The position numbers were made by a program, and so were the translations under genes. Under the pieces are notes generated by a model, which was given only the letters and a program-made list of their open reading frames with translations, was not told the DNA's origin and searched no databases. A stretch of DNA of 53,218 bases from a virus, in the IMG/VR virus record IMGVR_UViG_3300032116_000277, positions 1 to 53,218 of that record, one strand, 5' to 3'. This document shows, piece by piece, positions 7,646 through 15,424 of this stretch. Within the stretch, counting starts at the first letter, position 1. Each line of letters begins with the position of its first letter.

Positions 7646-7948
7646 ATGGTAAAGGAAAATCCGGCTATTGCAGCATTCAAAGTCTGGGTGTTTCCCAGTC
7701 TTGTGTCTATTGTCAGTCTGATGATCTGGAATGACGTCAACGAAATTAAAGCTGATGTCAAGGCTCTTATGGCCCAGTCTAATATAGACAAGACTCGTAT
7801 AGACAACCTAGAACGTCAAGTCTACGGAGGAAAGACAGCAGCTAATACTCCGGGTAAAGAAAACCCTAAGCCTTTTATAGCCAACGAGTTATATGCTGTG
7901 CTACCTGACAATACATCTAATCCTAAACCTAAAAAACGTACTATATGA
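7646..7948 (+). CDS. single-pass membrane protein with coiled coil (lysis cassette)
   Basis: 100 residues. One membrane segment near the N-terminus (about residues 11-28, VWVFPSLVSIVSLMIW), then a heptad-like segment (VNEIKADVKALMAQSNIDKTRIDNLE) and a Pro/Asn-rich tail. The layout resembles small holin-associated or spanin-like phage membrane proteins. Its stop overlaps the start of the holin candidate (ATGA), so the two are co-translated. Family not recognised. Confidence 0.6.
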   Translation: MVKENPAIAAFKVWVFPSLVSIVSLMIWNDVNEIKADVKALMAQSNIDKTRIDNLERQVYGGKTAANTPGKENPKPFIANELYAVLPDNTSNPKPKKRTI

Positions 7949-8193
7949 GTTTTAAGCAATGGTTATTGGACCTCTTCAAAGATGAACGCGGGTCTACATC
8001 TATTAAGCCGGTAGTTGGATTTATGGGTGCACTGTTTCTCTGTGTAACTCTTACAGCAAACTCTTTTACTCACGGTGATATCAAGCCGTCTGATGCTCTT
8101 GTGGACGCTGTTCTTATTATGACCTGTGTGGGTATAGGAGCAGACAGCGTAGATAAATTCAGCCACAAGAAAAAGAAAGAAGATGAAGCTTAA
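7945..8193 (+). CDS. holin candidate (two membrane segments)
   Basis: 82 residues with two hydrophobic stretches (about 20-41 and 50-68) and a strongly charged C-terminus (SHKKKKEDEA), the usual layout of a class II holin. It is the third gene of a cassette that also holds a spanin candidate and the GH19 endolysin, which supports the call. It would form pores in the inner membrane to release the endolysin. The assignment is by topology and position, not by a recognised family. Confidence 0.55.
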   Translation: MSFKQWLLDLFKDERGSTSIKPVVGFMGALFLCVTLTANSFTHGDIKPSDALVDAVLIMTCVGIGADSVDKFSHKKKKEDEA

Positions 8194-8815
8194 TAAGTAT
8201 ACGATAGGTATTCTGGTAGTTATTGGTCTTATCCTGCTATCCCGCGTTGGTTGCAACAACGGATTTGGCTTTTTTGATAAGCCTAAAGCAGATACTGTAG
8301 TAGTTCGTGACACTGTATGGAACGAGCATGACAGTACTATTATACGCCAAATGACTATCCGGGAAGTAATCTATGATATTGATACTCTTCCTCCTCAGTA
8401 CTTGCCTGATACAAACTATGCAGCTTTAAAGTTGCAGTTTGAGGCACTGGTTAAAGAGCATGCTTCAAAGAATGTATACTCTGATACTTTGAAACTAGAT
8501 ACTCTGGGTTACATAGCTGTAGCAGATACTACACAGTTTAATAAACTATTAAATAGATCCTACGACTATAAATATAAGATTCCTACTATAACCGAAAAGA
8601 TCACCATTACCAAGTATCCTCCTAAACGTAATCAAGTTTATATAGGAGGTGCTATAAATGTTGATGCAAAGCTTGCTCCCAGCACAGCTGAAGTAGGATT
8701 AATTCTAAAGACCAAGCGTGATCAGATTATGGGTGTAAAAGCCGGTTCTGATATCAATGGCAATGTAAACTACGGATTCCAGAGTTACTGGAAGATCGGA
8801 TCTAAAAACAGATAA
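8183..8815 (+). CDS. membrane-anchored periplasmic protein, candidate unimolecular spanin
   Basis: 210 residues. An N-terminal anchor (about residues 7-22, YTIGILVVIGLILLSR) is followed by a long polar domain and a C-terminal beta-rich part (VYIGGAINVDAKL ... VGLILKTKRDQIMGVKAG ... YGFQSYWKIG). This last pattern of short strands recurs in small envelope proteins of Bacteroidota phages. Position between holin candidate and endolysin suggests a spanin-type role in outer-membrane disruption; that is inference. It overlaps the upstream gene by 11 bases. Confidence 0.6.
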   Translation: MKLNKYTIGILVVIGLILLSRVGCNNGFGFFDKPKADTVVVRDTVWNEHDSTIIRQMTIREVIYDIDTLPPQYLPDTNYAALKLQFEALVKEHASKNVYSDTLKLDTLGYIAVADTTQFNKLLNRSYDYKYKIPTITEKITITKYPPKRNQVYIGGAINVDAKLAPSTAEVGLILKTKRDQIMGVKAGSDINGNVNYGFQSYWKIGSKNR

Positions 8816-8816
8816 T

Positions 8817-8975
8817 ATGAAAATGTTGATTCAAAAGCTTCTCAGCCTCTTCAAAAAGAAAGTAGTGAAGAAGGTTGAAGAGGTAAAGGCACAAACTATG
8901 CCTGCACCCGCTGCTCCAGTACAGCAGAAGAAGAAAAAGAAGTACTACAAACCCAAGCCTAAGGCTAATATTTAA
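8817..8975 (+). CDS. short, highly basic protein (52 aa)
   Basis: Begins at ATG 8817 one base after the previous stop (TAATATG) and ends at TAA 8973-8975. An amphipathic N-terminal helix (MKMLIQKLLSLFKKKVVKKV) is followed by an Ala/Pro linker and a C-terminus of Lys, Tyr and Pro (QQKKKKKYYKPKPK). This resembles small nucleic-acid or membrane-binding phage peptides. No family recognised. It sits directly before the endolysin, so a lysis-related or membrane-active role is possible. Confidence 0.6.
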   Translation: MKMLIQKLLSLFKKKVVKKVEEVKAQTMPAPAAPVQQKKKKKYYKPKPKANI

Positions 8976-8985
8976 TTCTTAGTAT

Positions 8986-9585
8986 ATGGATTTATCACGT
9001 CTCAAAGGTCATGTACCTGATACTGTTATTGCACAGATCCCTGAAGTGATGCAGAAGTTTGCAGTGAACACACCGCTACGTCTTGCTCACTTCTTAGCTC
9101 AGTGTGGACACGAGTCAGGTGGATTTAAGTTAACGCAAGAGAACCTTAACTATTCAGCTAAGGGTCTTATGGGCATTTTTAAAAAGTATTTTCCTACACA
9201 GGCTTTGGCTGATCAGTATGCACGCAAGCCTGAAAAGATTGCTAACCGTGTATACGGTGGACGTATGGGTAACGGTCCTGAAGCTTCTGGTGAAGGATAT
9301 AAGTTTCGTGGTCGTGGATATATCCAATTGACCGGTAAGCAGAACTATACTGCATTTGATGCTTCTGTACCAGAGAGTATAGTAGATAATCCTGATCTAG
9401 TAGCTACCAAATATCCTTTGGCATCTGCTGCCTGGTTCTGGAGTAAGAATGGTCTTAACGCCATTGCTGACCAAGGTTCTAGTGTTGAGACTGTTACAAA
9501 AGCTACAAAGCGTGTAAACGGTGGTACTATTGGTTTAGCAGATCGTATCAAACACTTTAAAGAGTATCACGCATTACTTGCATGA
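8986..9585 (+). CDS. GH19 family endolysin (chitinase-like muramidase)
   Basis: 199 residues, the size of a single-domain phage GH19 lysin. Catalytic Glu43 is in AQCGHESGGF. The second acidic residue lies in EASGEGYKFRGRGYIQLTG (about residues 103-121), followed by NYTAFDASV and AAWFWSKNGLN, all hallmarks of GH19. It hydrolyses peptidoglycan at the end of infection. There is no signal peptide, so it needs the holin candidate upstream for export. It is the best-supported gene of the lysis cassette. Confidence 0.9.
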   Translation: MDLSRLKGHVPDTVIAQIPEVMQKFAVNTPLRLAHFLAQCGHESGGFKLTQENLNYSAKGLMGIFKKYFPTQALADQYARKPEKIANRVYGGRMGNGPEASGEGYKFRGRGYIQLTGKQNYTAFDASVPESIVDNPDLVATKYPLASAAWFWSKNGLNAIADQGSSVETVTKATKRVNGGTIGLADRIKHFKEYHALLA

Positions 9586-9616
9586 TAAAAAAAGTTATTA
9601 CTAAAAACTTCAAGAT

Positions 9617-9751
9617 ATGGCTAAGGCCAAAGGCTCCAAAGCCGGAGAATCAAGAAAGGTCACCTTTGGAAAACGTAAGGGCGGTAAAGCTGCCAAAAGC
9701 AGAGGACCAAAGGACAAGGCAGTCTCCAAGTACCGAGGACAAGGACGCTGA
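9617..9751 (+). CDS. small basic Gly/Lys/Arg-rich protein (44 aa)
   Basis: Begins MAKAKGSKAGESRKVTFGKR and ends SKYRGQGR. It is nearly free of hydrophobic residues, with a pI well above 10, so nucleic-acid binding is likely. Small proteins of this type with a YRGQGR-like end seem familiar from Bacteroidota phages, but I cannot name a family. A second frame starting at 9582 (ATGA overlap with the endolysin stop) is open across the same stretch. I prefer the 44-residue frame on composition, with real doubt. Confidence 0.5.
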   Translation: MAKAKGSKAGESRKVTFGKRKGGKAAKSRGPKDKAVSKYRGQGR

Positions 9752-9784
9752 TTCATAATAAAACCAACCTCTAAATCTAACGTT

Positions 9785-10267
9785 ATGAACCTTAGAGGTT
9801 ATTTTATAATGCTATTCTGTACTGTGTGGGTATCATCATACTCACAAAGTATATATATTGATAGTGTACGGAACAATATTCCTACTGGTCCGCTTACTGC
9901 TAATAAGAATCTAAGCTTTGGTGTAAAGAACATCTTGGCTGAAGTGCTTCAGGACAAAGGACTTGACCTGCTTCCTAAAAAGTATGAGGGTGAACTAAGT
10001 CTAGTTACGGAGATATACTTCTTTGATATCGTACAGACAAATGGTGGTGTTTCTGTCTTTAAAAAGCAGAGTAATACTACTATTATGGGTTTGAAAGGCA
10101 TGCTATATAAAAACGGCAAGCTTGTAAGCTCAAAGAAAATTGAAGAGTCTTCTTCTGAAATAGTTATGGCCAACTTGGTCGTACCTGAGGATGGAAAACC
10201 TAATCAACAATCTGTTAGTAACGTAATCAAAAAAGCCTGTCAGGCTTTAATTGACAAACTCCTATGA
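9785..10267 (+). CDS. secreted small protein (160 aa), first of the exported island
   Basis: N-terminal signal peptide (about residues 1-20, YFIMLFCTVWVSSYSQ, cleavage before S/Q as is common in Bacteroidota). The mature part is soluble alpha/beta (FGVKNILAEVLQDKGLDLLPKKYEGELSLVTEIYFFDIV). The NILAEVLQDKG...LVTEIYFFDI layout resembles that of the CsgG-like protein at 14663, so it may be a short CsgG/LpoB-like relative. Its stop overlaps the start of the T9SS-targeted gene (ATGATAA), so the two are coupled. It probably acts in the periplasm. Confidence 0.65.
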   Translation: MNLRGYFIMLFCTVWVSSYSQSIYIDSVRNNIPTGPLTANKNLSFGVKNILAEVLQDKGLDLLPKKYEGELSLVTEIYFFDIVQTNGGVSVFKKQSNTTIMGLKGMLYKNGKLVSSKKIEESSSEIVMANLVVPEDGKPNQQSVSNVIKKACQALIDKLL

Positions 10268-12165
10268 TAAAAAAACTTTTGCTTGCTTGCTTTCTTCTTC
10301 TTTCAACACTCACTTACTCACAAACAATCGGACACTTTCAGCAGTTAGCTAGTGTAAAAAGAGGAGATACTTTAGATGTGGCGTGGTACTACCAGCCTAG
10401 TGGTTCTGTGGATATCAGAACGTTTCAGGTTGACTTTCAGTTTAAGAAGGACCTGTTTACGCATCTGAGTACTCACATAGACACTCCGTATGTAACTACT
10501 GGTCGTCAGCCTCAGCTGGACTATAGACAATTTAATGACTATAAGTACAGTGGGTATAGTAATGGAAGTTATGTCTACTCTGCAGACAATGCCTGGTCAG
10601 TAGGACGTAACTATCTTACGCTTCCTGCCGGCAGTGGATTTGGTACAAACAATGGATACATAATCCATAATAAGTTTAAGATCAATGCTGTTGCAGCCAA
10701 CTTCGTATCAGATACGATTACTGTTAACTGGGCAAGACTTTTTAGAGTAGACGGTACCAGTATAGGAGATAACGTAGCAACGCTGACTAATAAGAAGCTT
10801 GCTATTTTCTTACAAGGTAACCTGACTATCTCTGGTAAAATATGGATGGGTGCTAGTACTGGCCTTCCTACACTTATTGCTTATGATAACAATACAGGTG
10901 TAGAAGCATCACGTACAGTTCCTGCTGCAGATGGTACTTATACATTAAGTAACATAGAGCAGAACACTAAGTATAAGATTAAAGTAGTGTTTCCTCAGGA
11001 TAGTTTGATCACAATGCGTGACCGTGCTGTTACTGTAGCAGATGCTGTAAAGACTTTAAATGAGTTTAAGAATGCTGATATTAATCAGAACTTTCCAAGG
11101 ACGTATCTAACCAACGGCTTGGCTTATTTGATAGCAGATGTTAGCCGTAATGGAGTATTAGATGGTGGTGATCCTTATAACATCTATGCTTCTGTATCAG
11201 GACTACAGCCAATTGATACAGCTCGTCTTGTGAATGTATTCTTGAAGAATGAGTTTGACTCATTGGCTATGGGTGCAAACCAGTGGACCACTTGGGCCAA
11301 TAACCGTGATAAAGGTTTGTTTGTATATGACTCTGTGACTACAGTTAACTCTACAAACATTGATATCAAGTATATGTTACTGGGTGACGTAGATCGTTCT
11401 CACTCTTCACCAGTATATAATGCACAGGGGCAACTTGTAGCTCGTACAATATACCGTGGTAACATAAATGTAACTGTACCTGATACTTATGTAAACAATA
11501 CACAGCCTTTGTATGTACCGTTTAACGTAAGCTACGCAGGGTACAAGAACACAGGTTTACAGTTTGAGATGAAGTATGATCCTGCGGTTGTTCGTTTTGA
11601 GCAGATCCAGTCTAACATTGACGGACCTTGGCTTCAGTATGTAACTAACGACAGTATAAAAGGTATAGTAAGGTTTGGTGGAATGAATAACCAGGATAAG
11701 GGTTTCTTAACTGGAGACTTTACTCCTTATAAGCTTAAGTTCTCACCTAAGAATCCTGGTACAGACATCACCAGCTTTGTATATGTGAGGCGTTTGATGG
11801 ATGCATCTGATGAAAACGGTGATCACTACAACATTGTGTTGCAGTCAGACCGTATAGTTCTTAGTTACCGCATGAATGGAGGAGGTCCAGTATTTGCAAA
11901 CATGGAGCCTACTATCACGGTAAATCCTAATCCGACTACCGGCATGTTTGAGGTAGTAGTATTTCTACCAAAGAACAGCAACATGAATGCACTGGTCTAT
12001 GATATGCAAGGTAGACTTATTATGGACTTAGGTAAGTTCAAAACAGAAGACACTGAGTTTACATTTCGTAAACCAGTATCAAGTTCTAGCATGCCTGTAG
12101 GTATGTATAATCTAGTATTATTTGATAACCGTAAACGTATAACAACTAAACTAATAAAATCATAA
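10264..12165 (+). CDS. secreted multidomain protein with T9SS type A sorting domain
   Basis: 633 residues. Signal peptide 1-19 (KKLLLACFLLLSTLTYSQ). Residues about 20-185 are beta-rich. Residues 186-250 look like a carboxypeptidase-regulatory/Ig-like module. Residues 290-375 hold a dockerin-like stretch (ADVSRNGVLDGGDPYNIY, then LLGDVDRSHSS). Residues 400-530 look cohesin-like (LYVPFNVSYAG ... GLQFEMKYDPAVVRFEQI). Residues 549-633 are a T9SS C-terminal sorting domain (ITVNPNPTTGMFEVVV ... VYDMQGRLI ... GMYNLVLFDN ... TKLIKS). It would be carried across the outer membrane by the host type IX system and attached to the surface or released. Such a domain on a phage protein is very unusual. It is the largest gene of the island. 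Confidence 0.8.
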   Translation: MIKKLLLACFLLLSTLTYSQTIGHFQQLASVKRGDTLDVAWYYQPSGSVDIRTFQVDFQFKKDLFTHLSTHIDTPYVTTGRQPQLDYRQFNDYKYSGYSNGSYVYSADNAWSVGRNYLTLPAGSGFGTNNGYIIHNKFKINAVAANFVSDTITVNWARLFRVDGTSIGDNVATLTNKKLAIFLQGNLTISGKIWMGASTGLPTLIAYDNNTGVEASRTVPAADGTYTLSNIEQNTKYKIKVVFPQDSLITMRDRAVTVADAVKTLNEFKNADINQNFPRTYLTNGLAYLIADVSRNGVLDGGDPYNIYASVSGLQPIDTARLVNVFLKNEFDSLAMGANQWTTWANNRDKGLFVYDSVTTVNSTNIDIKYMLLGDVDRSHSSPVYNAQGQLVARTIYRGNINVTVPDTYVNNTQPLYVPFNVSYAGYKNTGLQFEMKYDPAVVRFEQIQSNIDGPWLQYVTNDSIKGIVRFGGMNNQDKGFLTGDFTPYKLKFSPKNPGTDITSFVYVRRLMDASDENGDHYNIVLQSDRIVLSYRMNGGGPVFANMEPTITVNPNPTTGMFEVVVFLPKNSNMNALVYDMQGRLIMDLGKFKTEDTEFTFRKPVSSSSMPVGMYNLVLFDNRKRITTKLIKS

Positions 12166-12168
12166 ACT

Positions 12169-12477
12169 ATGTCAGAAGAACAAGTAACACAAGAAGAAGG
12201 TACTTGGTCAGGTCTTAAGAAGACTTTGATTGGTACTATCAGTACAGTAATCCTTGGTGCAGGCACCTGGGTAGGTACAACATTTTTTGGAGGTAAAGAA
12301 GAAGCTGCTCCAGCTCCTGCCGCTGCACAGCCAAGTATTATCATTAATAATACACAGGCTCAGCAACAAGCTGCCGGTGGTACTAAAGTAATTGAGCGTG
12401 TGGTTGAGAAACCAGCTGCTAAACCTGCAGAACCAGCTCCAAAGAAGAAAGAGTTTTCAGAAGAACCAAAGTGGTAA
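12169..12477 (+). CDS. small membrane protein with Ala/Pro-rich tail (102 aa)
   Basis: One hydrophobic stretch at about residues 18-40 (LIGTISTVILGAGTWVGTTFFGG) follows an acidic N-terminus, then an Ala/Pro/Gln-rich linker and a charged tail (EKPAAKPAEPAPKKKEFSEE). This resembles TonB- or PspA-like linker-bearing anchors in layout only. It starts 3 bases after the T9SS protein stop. The role is unknown; the neighbours suggest envelope association. Confidence 0.6.
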   Translation: MSEEQVTQEEGTWSGLKKTLIGTISTVILGAGTWVGTTFFGGKEEAAPAPAAAQPSIIINNTQAQQQAAGGTKVIERVVEKPAAKPAEPAPKKKEFSEEPKW

Positions 12478-12493
12478 TATAAAACCTAAGTAT

Positions 12494-13102
12494 ATGTTAT
12501 TTAAAAAGAAAGAAGAACAAACAACACCAGTAACGGGATTTCAAGCCTTGCTCAATTCAATGATGAGGAGACGCTGGTTTATTACAGCTCTTGTTCTTGG
12601 GTCATTTATGTTTATTGTTGGTGGCATATTTATTGCCATAGAGTTGGGTCATCCCATAGCTGGTGAGTGGAAAGAACTTCTACTTCTTATGCTGGGTGCT
12701 TTCATCGGCTCATATGGCAAGATCATTGACTACTGGTTCTCTGATACCGACAAGGACAAGATGTTAGTTCAGAAAATGGATGAAGAAGACGGTGTTAGTC
12801 TGTCTCATACTAATGAAATGAAAGAGTCAGCTAAGCCTGCCGGTGGAAGTCTTGTAGATCCAACATTTGCTGCATTTGCTGCTAAAGCAGGAGATTCTAA
12901 ATCTGATACAGCACCAGTTTCTAAAAAAGGTACAGAGATTGACGAAGACGGTGATGGCGTAATGGACGGTCTAGACTTTGATGGTGATGGTAAGATTGAT
13001 GAATACTTTGCCCACAGACAGTGTGAACACGTATGGGGTGATGTAGACGGTGATGGTGATGAAGAGTGTGTTAAGTGTGGCAAGATTAAAGATCCGGAAT
13101 AA
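12494..13102 (+). CDS. two-pass membrane protein with DxDxDG calcium-binding-like loops
   Basis: 202 residues from ATG 12494; a longer in-frame start at 12392 would overlap the upstream gene and adds an unlikely segment. Two membrane segments (about 28-49 and 60-81), then a soluble tail. The tail has DEDGDGVMDG and DFDGDGKIDE at about 150-169 and DVDGDGDEE near 183, the Asp-rich loops of EF-hand/thrombospondin type 3 repeats. Cys177, Cys192 and Cys195 around the last loop could bind a metal. A calcium-dependent envelope protein is plausible beside dockerin-like proteins that also use calcium. Family unknown. Confidence 0.65.
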   Translation: MLFKKKEEQTTPVTGFQALLNSMMRRRWFITALVLGSFMFIVGGIFIAIELGHPIAGEWKELLLLMLGAFIGSYGKIIDYWFSDTDKDKMLVQKMDEEDGVSLSHTNEMKESAKPAGGSLVDPTFAAFAAKAGDSKSDTAPVSKKGTEIDEDGDGVMDGLDFDGDGKIDEYFAHRQCEHVWGDVDGDGDEECVKCGKIKDPE

Positions 13103-13135
13103 TATTTTTCACTTAATCCTGTAATATGGAAGCTG

Positions 13136-13381
13136 ATGAACAAAAGAAAAAGATTAAAGATTTTACGTTCCTCCCGGGATATAAGCTTGATGTTGGCAAT
13201 GTTTTTTTTGCCACTGGGCTACGACTTTTTGTTCAAGACGCTTTTAGATATTACGGGCAGCTTTTGGCTTACCGATATGATATTTTATTGTTTATCAGGA
13301 GTCTTTTGGCTGTCATACTGGCTGCTTTCAAAGTACTCTAATAAAATCAAAGATCATGGCAATGCCGTGTCCAATATGTAA
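13136..13381 (+). CDS. small two-pass membrane protein (81 aa)
   Basis: Basic N-terminus (MNKRKRLKILRSSRD) followed by two hydrophobic segments (about 16-36 and 43-64). It overlaps the next gene by 26 bases. A competing frame begins 10 bases earlier (13126, MEADEQKKKIKDFTFLPGYK) and is equally clean for its first 28 codons up to a run of eight T at 13202-13209. The first part of one frame may be joined to the second part of the other. I kept the frame with continuous membrane segments. Confidence 0.45.
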   Translation: MNKRKRLKILRSSRDISLMLAMFFLPLGYDFLFKTLLDITGSFWLTDMIFYCLSGVFWLSYWLLSKYSNKIKDHGNAVSNM

Positions 13382-13559
13382 AAATCAACTGGGTTTTGAT
13401 TTAGACTTTATAATAAAAAACCCCAAAAGCAAATGTCCTCACTGTAATACTGTTTTTAACTTTTCTGTAAGTGAAGATGTCAAATCATCCTTTTATTCTG
13501 CAACACATGAGATAAAGGAGATTAAAAAAAAGTATGAGAAGATGGTAAAATTTACTTAA
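13356..13559 (+). CDS. zinc-ribbon small protein (67 aa)
   Basis: Two CxxC knuckles (CPIC at residues 5-8 and CPHC near 28) form a classical zinc ribbon, followed by a helical tail (SATHEIKEIKKKYEKMVKF). It resembles the zinc-ribbon start of many small bacterial and phage proteins. Function unknown; it overlaps the upstream membrane-protein gene and precedes the DUF2589-like pair by 18 bases. Confidence 0.6.
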   Translation: MAMPCPICKNQLGFDLDFIIKNPKSKCPHCNTVFNFSVSEDVKSSFYSATHEIKEIKKKYEKMVKFT

Positions 13560-13577
13560 CCTATAAAACTCAAAACT

Positions 13578-14168
13578 ATGGCAGATTCTATTGCAGATCA
13601 GTTCAGGGGACTTCCTATTGAAGAACTTATTGTTAGTCCTATTATTGGCATGGCCAAAGGTCAAGCCAAGCTAAATGAAGTAACCTGGAGATATATCTCT
13701 GAGGTTGCTTTTGAAAAGAAAGGAGACGCTCAGGTGGCTCGTTCTTTAGATGTACAGATGGAAAGAGTGTTTACTAATGGTGACACTGGTGTTCAAGAAC
13801 TTAAAACTGTTTACAGTAAAGTTCCTATGCTTCCTTTGGTTCCACTTCCTTCTCTTGCTATTACTTCAGCTGATATTAACTTCACAATGGAAGTTAAAAC
13901 ATCAGAAGGATCAAAAGAAACTAGTGATACCCAGACTGGCTATGAAGTTTCTGCTGGTGGTAAATGGTGGGGTATGAGCTTTAATGCTAAAGTAAGTGGA
14001 AGCGTAAGTACACACAAAGAAAATACCAGAAGTACTGATAATTCAGCTAAGTATGAAGTTAAAGTTCATGCTGAGCAGTTACCTCCTACAGAAGGTATGT
14101 TAAAGTTATCTGATTTTTTGACTGCTATGCTTGAGCCATCTTTGGTTCCATTGTCTAAGGAAAGCTAA
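13578..14168 (+). CDS. DUF2589-family protein
   Basis: 196 residues. It begins with a helical part (IADQFRGLPIEELIVSPIIGMAKGQAKLNEVTW), then PMLPLVPLPSLAITSADINFTMEVK, then a long amphipathic strand region, and ends AKYEVKVHAEQLPPTEGMLKLSDFL. This order (helical start, VPLPSL strand pair, ENTRSTDNSAKYEVKVHAEQ) matches my recollection of DUF2589. The family has no established function. A second, shorter relative follows immediately. There is no signal peptide, so it acts in the cytoplasm or at the inner face of the membrane. Confidence 0.65.
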   Translation: MADSIADQFRGLPIEELIVSPIIGMAKGQAKLNEVTWRYISEVAFEKKGDAQVARSLDVQMERVFTNGDTGVQELKTVYSKVPMLPLVPLPSLAITSADINFTMEVKTSEGSKETSDTQTGYEVSAGGKWWGMSFNAKVSGSVSTHKENTRSTDNSAKYEVKVHAEQLPPTEGMLKLSDFLTAMLEPSLVPLSKES

Positions 14169-14184
14169 ACAGTAAAAATACTTT

Positions 14185-14673
14185 ATGGCAAGATTAAACG
14201 TAGAGGAACTCATAGGCGGTCTCTTAGAGGCCGCCATGGTTTCTCAAAGTATAAGTGAAAGACAGCATATTAATGCAATAAGAAACTATTTTAATGAAGA
14301 TGGTACTCCTAAAACTACTTCGTTTAATGTAGGTGGTAAAGACTTGGTAGTACCTCTTTATATTTTAGCAGATCACTCATCTATAGGATTAGATGAATTA
14401 GATATTGAGTTTAGCTGTAGACTGCTATTTGGAGACGAAGAAAAAGATGTTTCCAATCTTAAAAAATCTCTGTTAGGACTATTTAAGAAAAAGGGATACC
14501 AGCATAACATAAAAGGAATAGAAGTTGATTCTGGATTTAATCCTAATAGTTCTGGGCAAGCTAAAATAAGGGTAAAGTTTAAATCTGATGAAAAGCCAGA
14601 AGCTGTTTCTAGATTAATTGATTCTTATATCCAAGCTCTTGAGCCTATAAAATCTAATGATGATGAAAGTTGA
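14185..14673 (+). CDS. DUF2589-like second copy (162 aa)
   Basis: Parallels the upstream gene: helical start (VEELIGGLLEAAMVSQSISE), then VPLYILADHSSIGLDELDIEF, aligning with VPLPSLAITSADINFTM of the 196-residue protein, and a late strand with RVKFKSDEKPEAVSRL. It is more divergent in the middle. The two genes are 16 bases apart and probably form a heteromeric pair. It overlaps the start of the CsgG-like gene by about 11 bases. Confidence 0.55.
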   Translation: MARLNVEELIGGLLEAAMVSQSISERQHINAIRNYFNEDGTPKTTSFNVGGKDLVVPLYILADHSSIGLDELDIEFSCRLLFGDEEKDVSNLKKSLLGLFKKKGYQHNIKGIEVDSGFNPNSSGQAKIRVKFKSDEKPEAVSRLIDSYIQALEPIKSNDDES

Positions 14674-15424
14674 TAAAGATATACTTAAGATTACTTTGAT
14701 TGTAGGCCTGTGGTTTTTATCTATGTTCTTGATCAGTTCACTTTTAAATAAGTGTACAGCTCAGACAGTAGGGTCTACTAAGACCGAACAGTATCAGGCT
14801 GGCTTTGAAAAGAAAGTAAACATTGATTCTTTGATGGACTATAACGGTCCAACTATTCCTATACAGCTATTAAGCTTAGGTATCAATGAAGATGTATATG
14901 CTATGTACCCAGAGCTTAAAGACAAACGTGTAGGTCTGGGCGTTACTAATATCATTGTTGAGTATCTGGAGGAGACCGGTAGGTTCACCTTTACAGAAGA
15001 TAAGACTGAGATTAAGAACCGCATGGTAAAGCAGTTTCAGGCCAGTCAGTCTGGTATTACTGAGAACAAACTGGATGGACGTGGTAAGATTATGTTAGCA
15101 CGTTACTTTGTGTACATAGAAGTATATGACTTTTCTGTATCTGTTGACGAGGAGGTGAAGCTTGCAAATGGTGTAAAAGAAACTATGGTAACACGACTTG
15201 GTTTACAAGCTAAGTTCGTGGATGCTGAAACAGGAGAATACTTCACTGCCTCAGGTCTTGGAGAAGCCAAGACAGTAAGAGAGCTTACTCTTCTTAATGA
15301 TGATAACCTCTCTGAAATTAAGTTCAACCAATCAACGATTGGTATCACTACTAAGAAGGCTCTGGAAACAGCGGCTTCAAGAGTAGTTCTGCGTATGATC
15401 AAGAAGCAGATCTTCAAGAACTAG
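14663..15424 (+). CDS. CsgG/LpoB-like exported protein
   Basis: 253 residues from ATG 14663; in-frame ATGs at 14657 and 14660 are equally possible. The N-terminal hydrophobic segment LKITLIVGLWFLSMFLISSLL, followed by KCTAQ, looks like a membrane anchor or lipoprotein-like signal. The mature domain has RVGLGVTNIIVEYLEETGRF ... LARYFVYIEVYDFSV ... LGLQAKFVDAETGEYFTASGLGEA, the strand/helix order of CsgG-type proteins. CsgG forms the outer-membrane pore for curli; here no curli subunits are visible. Its neighbours are a Ser-rich barrel candidate and exported proteins. It is coupled to the next gene (TAGTG). Confidence 0.65.
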   Translation: MKVDKDILKITLIVGLWFLSMFLISSLLNKCTAQTVGSTKTEQYQAGFEKKVNIDSLMDYNGPTIPIQLLSLGINEDVYAMYPELKDKRVGLGVTNIIVEYLEETGRFTFTEDKTEIKNRMVKQFQASQSGITENKLDGRGKIMLARYFVYIEVYDFSVSVDEEVKLANGVKETMVTRLGLQAKFVDAETGEYFTASGLGEAKTVRELTLLNDDNLSEIKFNQSTIGITTKKALETAASRVVLRMIKKQIFKN

